DNA of 64,000 nt. Origin: Paracraurococcus lichenis (GTDB lineage Bacteria > Pseudomonadota > Alphaproteobacteria > Acetobacterales > Acetobacteraceae). Positions 26,001 through 34,027 of the stretch are shown piece after piece; the stretch's first letter is position 1, and each line of letters opens with the position of its first letter. The stretch is from positions 24,895 to 88,894 of the forward strand of contig NZ_JAUTWS010000025.1 of the NCBI RefSeq assembly GCF_030657435.1. Reading direction: 5' to 3'. The notes beneath the pieces are model-generated. The model was given only the letters and a program-made list of their open reading frames with translations, did not search any database and was not told the DNA's origin. A program made the position numbers and the translations under genes.

Positions 26001-28175
26001 TTGCAGCAGCCAGGCAGCGCCGGAGGCATGTCCGGCGGATCGGGACCGGAACCGCTGCGCGATCCGGCGAGGCTGCGGCGGGTGCTCTCACCCCGCAGCG
26101 TCGCGGTCATCGGCGTCTCGGCCGAGCCCACGCGCTTCGGCGGCCGCACCGTCACGAACCTGGTGGACTTCGCCGGCCCGGTCTGGGGGGTGAACCCGAA
26201 ATATGCCGGGCAGACCCTGCATGGCCGGCCCTGCCTCGCCTCGCTGGACGAGATCCCGGAAAGCCCCGACTGCGTGCTGATCGCCCTGCCGCGCGAGCAG
26301 ATGATGCCGGCGGTCGAGGCCTGCATCCGCAAGGGCGCGGGCGGCATCATCGCCTTCGCCTCCGGCTATGGCGAGACCGGCCTGGCCGAGCGCGTGGCGG
26401 AGGAGGCGGCGCTGCGCGACCGCTGCCGCGCGGCCGACATGCCGCTGGTCGGTGTCAATTGCCTCGGCATCGTCGACCATGTGCTGAAGGCCGGCGTCAC
26501 CTTCATGCCGGAATATGTGCGGATGACCGCGCCGCCCGGCGGCGTCGCCATCACCTCGCAGTCCGGCGCGCTGGGTTATGCGCTGATGCAGGCGGCGGAG
26601 CGCGGCTTCTCCGTCTGCCACATGGTCACGGCGGGCAATGCCACCGACCTCGATGTCTGCGACCTCGCGGCCTATCAGCTTTCCATGCCGGAATGCCGCG
26701 CCGTGGCGCTGGCGGTGGAGGGGCTGCGTGACGGACGGCGGCTGATGCTGCTGGGCGAGGCGGCGCGGAAGGCCGGCAAGCCGATCGTCGCGCTGAAGCT
26801 CGGCCGCGGCGATGCGGGGGCGGCCGCCGCGGCTTCCCATACCGGCTCGCTCGCCGGCAGCGCGCTCGCCTGGTCCGCCGCCTTCCGCCGCGCCGGCATG
26901 GTGGAGGTGGAGGATTTCGACGCCCTGCTGGAGACGGCTGGCATGTTCGCCAAGGCGCCGCCGCCGAAGGCGAAGGGCGTCGCCATCATCACGCCCTCGG
27001 GCGGTGCCGGCATCATGGCTGCCGACCAGGCGGAGGCGCTGGACCTGCCCATGCCGCAGCCCCTGCCGGAGACGGAGGCGGTGCTGCGCGCCGCCATCCC
27101 GGATTTCGGCGCGCCGCGCAACCCCTGCGACCTGACGGCGCAGGTCGCCAGCAACCCGGCCAGCTACGACGCCTGCATGGAGGCGATGCTGTCCGACCCG
27201 CAATATGGCTGCGCCGTCATCCCGCAGGTCTATTCGCACCATGCGACGACGGTCGGCCGCATGGAATCGCTGCGGCCCTATGCCACGAAATTCGGCAAGC
27301 CGCTGCTGATCGCCTGGATCCCCGAGCAGCTCGAGGGGCCGGGCGCGGTGCATGCGGACAGCGTGCCGGAACTGATCCTGTTCCGCTCCATGCGACGGCT
27401 GATGCATGCGGTGAAGCTCTGGCACCAGTATTACGACCAGCGGGAGGAGGGCGCGCCGCAGGCGCCGGCGGGCCTCGCGGAGGCGCTGGCGGCGCTGCCG
27501 CCCGGCCCCCGCGTGCTGGCCGAGGCGGAGTCGAAGGCGCTGTTCGCCAGGGTCGGCGTGCCGGTGACGGAGGAGCGGCGCGGCGCGAGTGCCGAGGCGG
27601 CCGCCGACCAGGCGGTGGCGCTGGGCTTCCCCGTGGTGCTCAAGCTCGACAGTCCGGACATCGCGCACAAGACCGAGGTGGGCGGGGTGAAGCTGCACCT
27701 CGGCGACGCGGATGCAGTGCGCGGTGCCTTCGCAGAGATCATGGCCTCGGCGAAGCGGCACGCGCCCGCCGCGCGGTTGGATGGCGTGCTGGTGCAGCCG
27801 ATGGCGCGCAAGGGCGTGGAGCTGATCCTGGGCGGGCGGCGCGACGGGCAGTTCGGCCCGATGGTGCTGGTCGGCACCGGCGGCGTGCAGGCGGAGCTGT
27901 GGAAGGACGTGGCGCTGGACATCGCCCCCGTCACGCCCACGCGGGCCGAGGCAATGCTGCGCAGCCTCAAGGGTTTTCCTTTGCTGGACGGCTTCCGCGG
28001 CGCGCCGAAGGCGGACATCGCCGCGGTGGCGCGCGCCGTCTCGGCCTTCTCGGTGCTGCTCGCCGCTGCCGGCGACCGCATCGAGGAAGCCGAAGCGAAT
28101 CCCCTGATTGCCGGCGAGTGGGGCTGCCTCGCGGTCGATGGATTGGTGAGGTGCGGGGCAGACCCACAGAAATAG
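26001..28175 (+). CDS. ADP-forming acyl-CoA synthetase family protein (fused alpha-beta)
   Basis: A ~724-residue fused enzyme of the acetyl-CoA synthetase (ADP-forming)/succinyl-CoA ligase superfamily. It has an N-terminal CoA-binding Rossmann domain (PRSVAVIGVSAEPTRFGGRT), a ligase CoA domain with the phospho-histidine segment ASHTGSLAGSALAW (His near 279), and a C-terminal ATP-grasp from ~500 (FPVVLKLDSPDIAHKTEVGG, EANPLIAG). Such proteins activate branched or aromatic acids in catabolic clusters. Start: TTG 26001 has GGAGG at an ideal distance; ATG 26028 is the alternative and also fits the family N terminus. Co-directional with the ADH gene downstream. Confidence 0.87.
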   Translation: MQQPGSAGGMSGGSGPEPLRDPARLRRVLSPRSVAVIGVSAEPTRFGGRTVTNLVDFAGPVWGVNPKYAGQTLHGRPCLASLDEIPESPDCVLIALPREQMMPAVEACIRKGAGGIIAFASGYGETGLAERVAEEAALRDRCRAADMPLVGVNCLGIVDHVLKAGVTFMPEYVRMTAPPGGVAITSQSGALGYALMQAAERGFSVCHMVTAGNATDLDVCDLAAYQLSMPECRAVALAVEGLRDGRRLMLLGEAARKAGKPIVALKLGRGDAGAAAAASHTGSLAGSALAWSAAFRRAGMVEVEDFDALLETAGMFAKAPPPKAKGVAIITPSGGAGIMAADQAEALDLPMPQPLPETEAVLRAAIPDFGAPRNPCDLTAQVASNPASYDACMEAMLSDPQYGCAVIPQVYSHHATTVGRMESLRPYATKFGKPLLIAWIPEQLEGPGAVHADSVPELILFRSMRRLMHAVKLWHQYYDQREEGAPQAPAGLAEALAALPPGPRVLAEAESKALFARVGVPVTEERRGASAEAAADQAVALGFPVVLKLDSPDIAHKTEVGGVKLHLGDADAVRGAFAEIMASAKRHAPAARLDGVLVQPMARKGVELILGGRRDGQFGPMVLVGTGGVQAELWKDVALDIAPVTPTRAEAMLRSLKGFPLLDGFRGAPKADIAAVARAVSAFSVLLAAAGDRIEEAEANPLIAGEWGCLAVDGLVRCGADPQK

Positions 28176-28183
28176 AAGGGGGC

Positions 28184-28205
28184 GCGGGGGAATACCTTCC
28201 CCCGC
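28184..28205 (+). terminator. Perfect 9-bp hairpin between the acyl-CoA synthetase and ADH genes
   Basis: GCGGGGGAA / TTCCCCCGC with a TACC loop, 9 bases after the upstream stop and 15 bases before the ADH start. No T-tract follows; it may be an attenuator or mRNA processing/stability element dividing the operon. Confidence 0.5.
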
Positions 28206-28220
28206 ATCTTGGGTGCTGAC

Positions 28221-29339
28221 ATGGAAGACCCACGTTCCTGCCACGCCGCGGTCCTCCGCGACATCGGCAAGCCCATGGCGGTCGAGCGCATCGCCATCGG
28301 CCCGCTGCAGCCCGGCGACGTGCTGGTGCGGGTCGAGGCCGCCTCGCTCTGCCACACCGATCTCGAGGTGATCGAGGGCCAGTTGGCGCTCAAGCTCCCG
28401 GCGGTTCTCGGCCACGAGACGGCCGGGCGCATCGCCGCACTGGGGGAGGGCGTCACCTCCCTCGCGGTCGGCGACCGCGTCGTCCTCTCCTGGAACCCGC
28501 ATTGCGGCCACTGCTTCCAGTGCAGCCGCGGCAAGCCGATCCTCTGCGAGCCCTATCTCGCCAATGGCCCGAAGGGCCTGCATTTCGACGGAAGGCCGCG
28601 GCTTGCCTGCGACGACGGCGGCATGCTGCACCAGTTGATGTATCTCGGCGGCTTCAGCGAATACGTTGTCGTGCCGGCGCAGCAGGCGGTGCGCGTGCCG
28701 GCGGCGATCGCGGCCGACCGTGCCTGCCTGCTGGGCTGCGCCGTGATGACCGGCTTCGGTGGCGCGACGCATGTCGCCGATATCGATTGGGGCGCGACTG
28801 TCATGGTGATCGGCACCGGTGCGGTCGGGCTCGCCGCCGTGCAGGGGGCACGGCTCGCCGGCGCGGGCCGCATCATCGCCGTCGATCCGAACCCGGCGCG
28901 GCGCGCGATGGCGGAGCGCGCCGGTGCCGCCGTGCTGTGCGACCCCAGGGCGGAGGACCCGGCCGCGCTGGCGAAGTCGCTGACGCAGGGGCGCGGCGCC
29001 GATGTGGTGATCGAATCCGCCGGCGTGCCCGCCGGCTTCCGCATGAGCGTCGAGGCGGTGCGGCCCGGTGGCCAGGTGGTCTGGCTCGGCAAGCTCGGCG
29101 TGCAGGAGGAGGTTGCCTTCCGCTGGGGCGCGCTGATGCAGGAGAAGCGCATCACCCGCAGCAGCTATGGCGGGGCGCGCCCGGCGGAGGACTTCCCGGC
29201 GATGGCGCAGGCTTACCTGGACGGCAGGCTGGACCTGGACGGGCTGATCACGGCACGGATTTCGCTGGAGCAGATCAACGAGGGCTTCGCGGCGCTGAAG
29301 CGCGGCGAGGCCATCCGGTCGGTGGTGGTGTTTCCATGA
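28221..29339 (+). CDS. Zinc-dependent alcohol dehydrogenase (class III/MDR type)
   Basis: A 372-residue medium-chain dehydrogenase. Catalytic zinc ligands C44 and H65-E66 (LCHTD, LGHETAG), structural zinc cysteines C95, C98, C101 and C109 (CGHCFQCSRGKPILC), and the coenzyme motif GTGAVGLAAVQ at ~200 are all present. It oxidises an unknown alcohol with NAD. ATG 28221 chosen; a TTG at 28209 is possible. It is in the operon behind the acyl-CoA synthetase and its stop overlaps the next ATG by 4 bases. Confidence 0.92.
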   Translation: MEDPRSCHAAVLRDIGKPMAVERIAIGPLQPGDVLVRVEAASLCHTDLEVIEGQLALKLPAVLGHETAGRIAALGEGVTSLAVGDRVVLSWNPHCGHCFQCSRGKPILCEPYLANGPKGLHFDGRPRLACDDGGMLHQLMYLGGFSEYVVVPAQQAVRVPAAIAADRACLLGCAVMTGFGGATHVADIDWGATVMVIGTGAVGLAAVQGARLAGAGRIIAVDPNPARRAMAERAGAAVLCDPRAEDPAALAKSLTQGRGADVVIESAGVPAGFRMSVEAVRPGGQVVWLGKLGVQEEVAFRWGALMQEKRITRSSYGGARPAEDFPAMAQAYLDGRLDLDGLITARISLEQINEGFAALKRGEAIRSVVVFP

Positions 29340-29626
29340 AGATCTACGAAGGCGGCCGCGGCCTCGCGGGCGCGCAGGTGACGGTGGATGGCGAGCCGCT
29401 GGACCCGCGCTTCGAGGTGAAGACCTTCTCGCCCATGGGCTTCGAATGGACCTATGAGGGCGACGGGCCGCGCCAGCTTGCCCTCGCGCTGCTCTGCGAC
29501 CATCTCGTCGATCCGCAGCGCGCGCTGCAACTGACCGAGGGGTTCATGCGCTCCGTCGTCGCGGAGCTCGACAATGCCTGGATGCTGACCAGCGAGGAGA
29601 TCGACGCCGCGCTCGGTACTGGCTGA
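29336..29626 (+). CDS. DUF6166 family protein
   Basis: A 96-residue protein overlapping the ADH stop (ATGA). It shows the DUF6166 signature FEWTYEGDGPRQLALALL followed by an acidic DHLVDPQRALQL and the W-M-L-T-S-E-E-I ending. Function unknown. It is the last gene of the acyl-CoA synthetase-ADH operon, 210 bases before the GntR regulator; its tight coupling with an ADH is unusual for this family as far as I know. Confidence 0.75.
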   Translation: MKIYEGGRGLAGAQVTVDGEPLDPRFEVKTFSPMGFEWTYEGDGPRQLALALLCDHLVDPQRALQLTEGFMRSVVAELDNAWMLTSEEIDAALGTG

Positions 29627-29741
29627 CGGACGAACGGGCCACGCTTGCGAGCCGCATGGAGACGAAACCTCTCCATCGGACCCCGCCTGCGCGGCCCGCC
29701 ACCTACCCTCCCCAAACTCGGCTCTTTTCTGGCAGTGCGAG

Positions 29742-29750
29742 TGATATATC
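29742..29750. promoter_or_regulatory. Candidate GntR operator upstream of the GntR gene
   Basis: TGATATATC in an otherwise GC-rich leader, 86 bases before the GntR start. The same nine bases occur in the palindrome at 30571-30582 upstream of the sterol-desaturase-like gene, and both are followed within ~18 bases by CCAAGAG. Confidence 0.6.
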
Positions 29751-29836
29751 TCTCGCGTGCCAAGAGTGTCCCAGGCCTCGCTCCCTGTCAATGCGGAGTG
29801 ATTGCCTGAACCGCGATGATCCGCGAAAGCTGCACC

Positions 29837-30550
29837 ATGTCCCAAGCCACCTCCACGCGGCGGCGCGCCGGTACGCCGCCGCGCGGCCGCCAGGCCCTGT
29901 CCGATGCCGATGCCACCCTGACCGAGCAGGCCTACCGCGCCATCGAGGAAGCGATCGTCACCCTCGACCTCGCCCCCGGGGAGGTGGTCAGCGAGGCGCA
30001 GCTTTCGACCCGCCTCGGCTATGGCCGCACCCCGGTACGGGAGGCGCTGCAGCGCCTGGCGCGGGAGAGGCTGGTGCGCATCCTGCCGCGGCGCGGCATC
30101 GTCGTTGCCGCGGTGGACGTGGCCGAACAGCTCCGCCTGCTCGAGGTACGGCGGGAGATCGAGCGGCTGATCGCGCGCGCGGCGGCGCGACGGGCCGATC
30201 CGGAGCAGCGCGCGGCCTTCCGCGAGATCGCGGAGGGCATGGAGGAGGCCGCGGCGTCGAATGACGAGACGGGCTTCCTCCGCCTCGACCGCGCGCTGAA
30301 CCTGCTGGTGCTGGAGGCCGCGCGCAACGAGTTCGCCGCCGCCGCCATGGCGCTGATGCATGGCCTGGCGCGGCGCTTCTGGTTCATCCACTGGCGGCGC
30401 GCCGCCGGCCTGCCGCAGGCGGCCGCGGTGCATGCGGCGCTGGCGCGCGCCATCGCGGCGGGCGAGGCGGAGCAGGCCGCCGCCGCTTCCGACGCCCTGC
30501 TCGACTATATCGAGGCCTTCACGCGCGCGACGCTGGCGCCGGAGCGGTAG
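29837..30550 (+). CDS. GntR-family regulator (FadR/FCD subfamily)
   Basis: A 237-residue repressor-type protein. The N-terminal winged HTH is at ~28-95 (AYRAIEEAIVTLDLAPGEVV, SEAQLSTRLGYGRTPVREAL, ERLVRILPRRGIVV). A C-terminal all-helical FCD ligand domain (LRLLEVRREIERLIARAAAR onward) follows. Start ATG 29837 (MSQATSTRRR) after a weak site; ATG 29816 is an alternative. Its own leader and that of the downstream sterol-desaturase-like gene share a TGATATATC motif, so it likely autoregulates and controls that gene. Confidence 0.88.
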   Translation: MSQATSTRRRAGTPPRGRQALSDADATLTEQAYRAIEEAIVTLDLAPGEVVSEAQLSTRLGYGRTPVREALQRLARERLVRILPRRGIVVAAVDVAEQLRLLEVRREIERLIARAAARRADPEQRAAFREIAEGMEEAAASNDETGFLRLDRALNLLVLEAARNEFAAAAMALMHGLARRFWFIHWRRAAGLPQAAAVHAALARAIAAGEAEQAAAASDALLDYIEAFTRATLAPER

Positions 30551-30582
30551 TTGACCCTGGCCGCGCGAGACTGATATATCAG
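30551..30582 (+). promoter_or_regulatory. Sigma-70-like promoter with overlapping GntR-type palindrome
   Basis: TTGACC (30551-30556), 17-base spacer, ATATAT (30574-30579). The -10 region is the centre of the 12-bp palindrome CTGATATATCAG (30571-30582). A repressor bound there would block polymerase. It drives the gene starting at 30611. Confidence 0.62.
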
Positions 30583-30610
30583 CCGCATCCAAGAGGGCAG
30601 GAGACGCGCC

Positions 30611-31435
30611 ATGGACGGCATCGGCACCCCATCGGCCGCCGCGCTGAAGCGGGAGCGGCTGTCCCGCCGGCAGCAGGCCTTCCGTGCGGATTTCCGCGCG
30701 AGGATCGGGCGGCTCTACCATGGCTGGGCGCATGTCGCGCTGATCTACGCCATCGGCGGCGCGGCCATCTGGTACTGCGCGCGGCAACTCGGCACGCCGG
30801 CCTGGTACGAATGGCTGGTGGTGCCGCTCGCCTTCCTCGGCGCCAACGTCTTCGAATGGTGGATCCACAAATACGTCATGCACCGGCCCATCAAGGGCCT
30901 GATGGGCATCTACAAGCGGCACACGCTGGCGCACCACCAGTTCTTCACGGAGAACGAGTACACCATCGACAACGCGCGCGACTTCCGCATCGTGTTCTTC
31001 CCGCCCTATGCGCTGATCACCTTCCTGGCCATGTCGCTGGTGCCGGCCTTCCTGCTGAACAAGGCGGGCTTCCCGGATGCCGGCTGGCTGCTGCTGATCA
31101 CCAACACGGCGCTCTACCTCAACTACGAGTTCTTCCACTTCTGCTGCCACGTGAAGGATGACCGTATCGTCCGGCACATCCCCTTCATCAACACCATCCG
31201 CCGCCACCACGCCGCGCACCACAACACGGCGATCATGATGGAGCGGAATTTCAACCTGACCTATCCGATCGCCGATTGGCTCTTCGGCACCAGCGATCTC
31301 CGGCGCGGGCTGCTCGGCCATCTGCTGAACGGCTACGATTCGCGCTTCCTGCGCAGCGACCTCCGGCGCGTGCGCAACACGCTCGACGACCCGCGGGCCG
31401 GCGCGCCGCGCGCGAAGATCGTCGCGGCGGAGTAG
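30611..31435 (+). CDS. Sterol desaturase/fatty acid hydroxylase family membrane protein
   Basis: A 274-residue di-iron membrane oxygenase with about four membrane segments. Histidine boxes are complete: HKYVMH (86-91), HTLAHH (104-109), FFHFCCH around 178-184 and RRHHAAHHN near 205-213. These ligate the di-iron centre that hydroxylates or desaturates lipids. It is transcribed from the promoter at 30551-30582, immediately after the GntR gene. Substrate unknown. Confidence 0.9.
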   Translation: MDGIGTPSAAALKRERLSRRQQAFRADFRARIGRLYHGWAHVALIYAIGGAAIWYCARQLGTPAWYEWLVVPLAFLGANVFEWWIHKYVMHRPIKGLMGIYKRHTLAHHQFFTENEYTIDNARDFRIVFFPPYALITFLAMSLVPAFLLNKAGFPDAGWLLLITNTALYLNYEFFHFCCHVKDDRIVRHIPFINTIRRHHAAHHNTAIMMERNFNLTYPIADWLFGTSDLRRGLLGHLLNGYDSRFLRSDLRRVRNTLDDPRAGAPRAKIVAAE

Positions 31436-31441
31436 CGCGCC

Positions 31442-31645
31442 ATGGCCGCGCTCACGCCGCTCGATGGCGGCGGCATCAAGACCTCCCGTGCCTCGCTGAT
31501 CGGCGGGATCGCGGTGGCGATCGGCGTCTTCGTGCTCTGGTTGGCGCTGACGCGCGACCTCGGCCTCGCCGGCGCGCTCTCCACCCTCCTCGGCCTCGCG
31601 GTCAGCGGCGGCATCGGCCTCTGGATCTGGCGGGCCGACCTGTGA
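31442..31645 (+). CDS. Small two-helix membrane protein
   Basis: A 67-residue protein with two predicted membrane helices (SLIGGIAVAIGVFVLWLAL and ALSTLLGLAVSGGIGLWIW). It starts 6 bases after the sterol-desaturase-like gene, so it is probably co-transcribed and may be a partner subunit. No family recognised. Confidence 0.65.
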   Translation: MAALTPLDGGGIKTSRASLIGGIAVAIGVFVLWLALTRDLGLAGALSTLLGLAVSGGIGLWIWRADL

Positions 31646-31765
31646 AGCGGCAGCGCGGAGGCGCTGCTACAGTCGGCCGTGAAGCGGTTCCAATCACGGC
31701 ATTGCAACCACCACTCCTTGGTTCCGTTCCCTAAAGCAAAACAAGGGACCACGGGGGAAGCGAGG

Positions 31766-32929
31766 GTGGACGAGGACGCTAGACTGCATCTCGGCGGCAT
31801 CAGCCCGGAGCCGCAGCTTGCCGGCACATCCGCCACGACCGGCTTGCTGAGCGCCCTGCCGGAGGGCTGGGTGATGCTGGGACGCTGCCGGATCGGCACC
31901 GCCGGGCCGGCGAGCTATCCGACTGGCTGCTGGGCGCTTGCCCATCCGACCACCGGCATCGCGTTGGTGGATGTCGCGCCGGACGCGACGCCGAATGCCG
32001 AGTCGCGCCTGCGCCGGGCGCTGGGGGCGGCGAATTTCTGGCCGGCCTTCCCGGGCTACCTGCCGGTCTGGCACGGGCGCATCGAACTCGCGGCCTGGCG
32101 GTCGCTGCCGGGCATCATGGCCGAGGGATTCTCGGAGTTGCCGCCGCTGACGGTGCCGGGCAAGGGGGCCTGGATCGCCGCCGTGCGCATGGCGCTGGCC
32201 GAGGATCCCGCCTGGGACGTGCCCGGCGCGCCGCGGGGGACGCGCGTCGCCGCGCTGCCCGCGCCGACGGACGAGAGCGAGGAGGAGGAAGTGGTGCCAC
32301 CCGCTGCCGCGCGCCGTCCCTTGCGGGGCCATGCGGCATTGCTGGCCGGTTTCGCCGCGACCTTCGTGCTGGGCTTTGCCAGCGGCGCCCTGCTGCTGGG
32401 CGGACGCGAGCCGCCGGCTGCGGCTCCTCCGGCCGCGCCGGTGACGCTGGCGCGGCCAGCCGCGCCACCGGCCGCCGCGGTCGCCATCCCGGCGGTCGCG
32501 CCCCTCCCGGCGCGAGAGCCGTCGCCGCCGGTGCCGGAGCCGGCCGCAACGATGCCGGCCGCAACGATGCCGGCCGCGACGATGCCTGTCGCGACGATGC
32601 CCGTCGCCGCGCCGGTGCCGCCACCGGCCCCCGCCATCGCGCCGCCGGCGGAGCCGGTCACCGAGGCTGCCGCGGTGCCGGCCGCCCCGCTACCCCCGCC
32701 GCCGGCGACCGAGGCGGCCGGCGCGGATACGGAGGGGCCGACCGAAACCGCCTCCTTCGCCCTGCCGCTGCCGCCATTGGCGCCAAGGGCACCGGAGCGG
32801 AAGGTGAGCCAGGCGCCGCCGCGCATCGACCGTGCCTGCAGCGATGCCCAGTACCGCTTCCAGCAGGGGCTGCCGCTGACGCCGCGGGACGTCGCCTATC
32901 TGCGCGAGGGCTGCACCACGCGGCGCTGA
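31766..32929 (+). CDS. Single-pass membrane protein with Pro/Ala-rich linker
   Basis: A 387-residue protein. The cytoplasmic N-terminal ~190 residues (PEGWVMLGRCRIGTAGPASY, GYLPVWHGRIELAAW) form a compact domain of unknown function. A membrane helix at ~192-215 (LLAGFAATFVLGFASGALLL) leads into a ~130-residue Pro/Ala/Val linker with 15-bp DNA repeats (32543-32602). The C-terminal ~30 residues (RACSDAQYRFQQGLPLTPRD) hold two cysteines. GTG 31766 has GGGGGA upstream; GTG 31679 is an alternative. Function not recognised; the topology suggests a periplasm-spanning tether. Confidence 0.7.
   Translation: MDEDARLHLGGISPEPQLAGTSATTGLLSALPEGWVMLGRCRIGTAGPASYPTGCWALAHPTTGIALVDVAPDATPNAESRLRRALGAANFWPAFPGYLPVWHGRIELAAWRSLPGIMAEGFSELPPLTVPGKGAWIAAVRMALAEDPAWDVPGAPRGTRVAALPAPTDESEEEEVVPPAAARRPLRGHAALLAGFAATFVLGFASGALLLGGREPPAAAPPAAPVTLARPAAPPAAAVAIPAVAPLPAREPSPPVPEPAATMPAATMPAATMPVATMPVAAPVPPPAPAIAPPAEPVTEAAAVPAAPLPPPPATEAAGADTEGPTETASFALPLPPLAPRAPERKVSQAPPRIDRACSDAQYRFQQGLPLTPRDVAYLREGCTTRR
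32543..32602 (+). repeat. Four 15-bp tandem repeats in coding sequence
   Basis: Units of GCCGCAACGATGCCG type (32543, 32558, 32573, 32588), the last two slightly diverged, encode repeats of A-A/V-T-M-P in the Pro/Ala linker. Such repeats can change copy number by slippage without breaking the frame. Confidence 0.75.
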
Positions 32930-32942
32930 CCCTGCGACGGCG

Positions 32943-32964
32943 CGAGGAGGCCGGAGCCTCCTCG
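32943..32964. terminator. Hairpin between convergent genes
   Basis: CGAGGAGGC / GCCTCCTCG, 9-bp stem with CGGA loop, 13 bases after the anchored protein and 7 bases past the korB stop on the other strand; probable bidirectional terminator. No T-tract. Confidence 0.55.
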
Positions 32965-32971
32965 GCCGCGA

Positions 32972-34027
32972 TTACCGCAGGCCGGCGTTGACCGCCTCGA
33001 GCGCCTTCGCGCCCGGCACCAGCGCCGGGGTGTCCAGCCGGTTCAGCGGCACGTCGACGGTGCCGAGATGGCTGTGCATGTCCTCCGGATCCGGGTCGAT
33101 ATAGAGCAGGCCGGTGACGATCTCGCCCGCCGCCTTGCGCTCGTGCAGGTGGTGCATGGCCGCGACCCGGTCGGTCGGGTCGTATTCCGTGTGCAGCTTG
33201 CGCAGCCGCAGCACGCTGCCGTCGTGCTGCGTGACCTCGCGCACCTCGCCCGGGGCATAGTCCGTGGTGATCGCCTCCCGCCCCAGGATGACGTCGAGCT
33301 GGTTCATCGCCTCGTTATGCTCGCGGACGAAGTCGTAGGATTTGGTCGAGCCCTCGTGGTTGTTGAAGGCGACGCAGGGGCTGATGCAGTCGATGAAGGC
33401 GGGGCCAGGATGCCGCAGCGCGCCCTTGATGAGCGGGACGAGCTGCGCCTTGTCGCCGGAGAAGCTGCGGGCGACATAAGTCGCGCCGAGCTGCAGCGCG
33501 ATGCCGACGAGGTCGATCGGCTCGTCGGTATTGACCGTGCCCTTCTTGGCCTTGGAGCCCTTGTCGGAGGTCGCGGAGAACTGCCCCTTGGTCAGGCCGT
33601 AGACCCCGTTGTTCTCGACGATATAGGTCATGTTCACGGCGCGGCGGATGCTGTGCGCGAACTGGCCGAAGCCGATCGAGGCGCTGTCGCCATCGCCCGA
33701 GACGCCGAGATAGATCAGGTCGCGGTTGGCGAGGTTGGCGCCCGTCAGCACGCTCGGCATCCGGCCATGGACCGAGTTGAAGCCGTGTGACGCGCCGAGG
33801 AAGTAGTCCGGCGTCTTGGAGGAGCAGCCGATGCCGCTCATCTTGGCGACGCGGTGCGGCTCGATCGAGAGCTCCCAGCAGGCCTGGATGATGGCCGCCG
33901 AGATGCTGTCATGGCCGCAGCCGGCGCAGAGGGTGCTGATCGCCCCCTCGTAGTCGCGCCGGGTGAAGCCGAGCTCGTTCACCGGCAGCTTCGGGTGGTG
34001 CAGCTTGGGCTTGGGGAGGAAGCTCAT
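32972..34027 (-). CDS. korB: 2-oxoacid:ferredoxin oxidoreductase, beta subunit
   Basis: A 351-residue TPP-binding subunit of a 2-oxoglutarate (or 2-oxoacid):ferredoxin oxidoreductase. It has the STLCAGCGHD motif (C34, C37), GIGCSSK (C68) and a later cysteine pair in DCISPCVAFNNHEG, Fe-S cluster ligands. The TPP/Mg segment is GDGDSASIG with NNGVYGLTKGQ. It starts 4 bases inside the end of korA (ATGA overlap). korA and the GltD-like flavoprotein lie upstream in the same operon. The exact 2-oxoacid is inferred from subunit type. Confidence 0.92.
   Translation of the reverse strand: MSFLPKPKLHHPKLPVNELGFTRRDYEGAISTLCAGCGHDSISAAIIQACWELSIEPHRVAKMSGIGCSSKTPDYFLGASHGFNSVHGRMPSVLTGANLANRDLIYLGVSGDGDSASIGFGQFAHSIRRAVNMTYIVENNGVYGLTKGQFSATSDKGSKAKKGTVNTDEPIDLVGIALQLGATYVARSFSGDKAQLVPLIKGALRHPGPAFIDCISPCVAFNNHEGSTKSYDFVREHNEAMNQLDVILGREAITTDYAPGEVREVTQHDGSVLRLRKLHTEYDPTDRVAAMHHLHERKAAGEIVTGLLYIDPDPEDMHSHLGTVDVPLNRLDTPALVPGAKALEAVNAGLR

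Noticed and set aside
31679..31765. N-terminal extension of the anchored protein from GTG 31679
   Set aside because: It has no ribosome site and a low-complexity N terminus; the GTG at 31766 has GGGGGA at a good distance.
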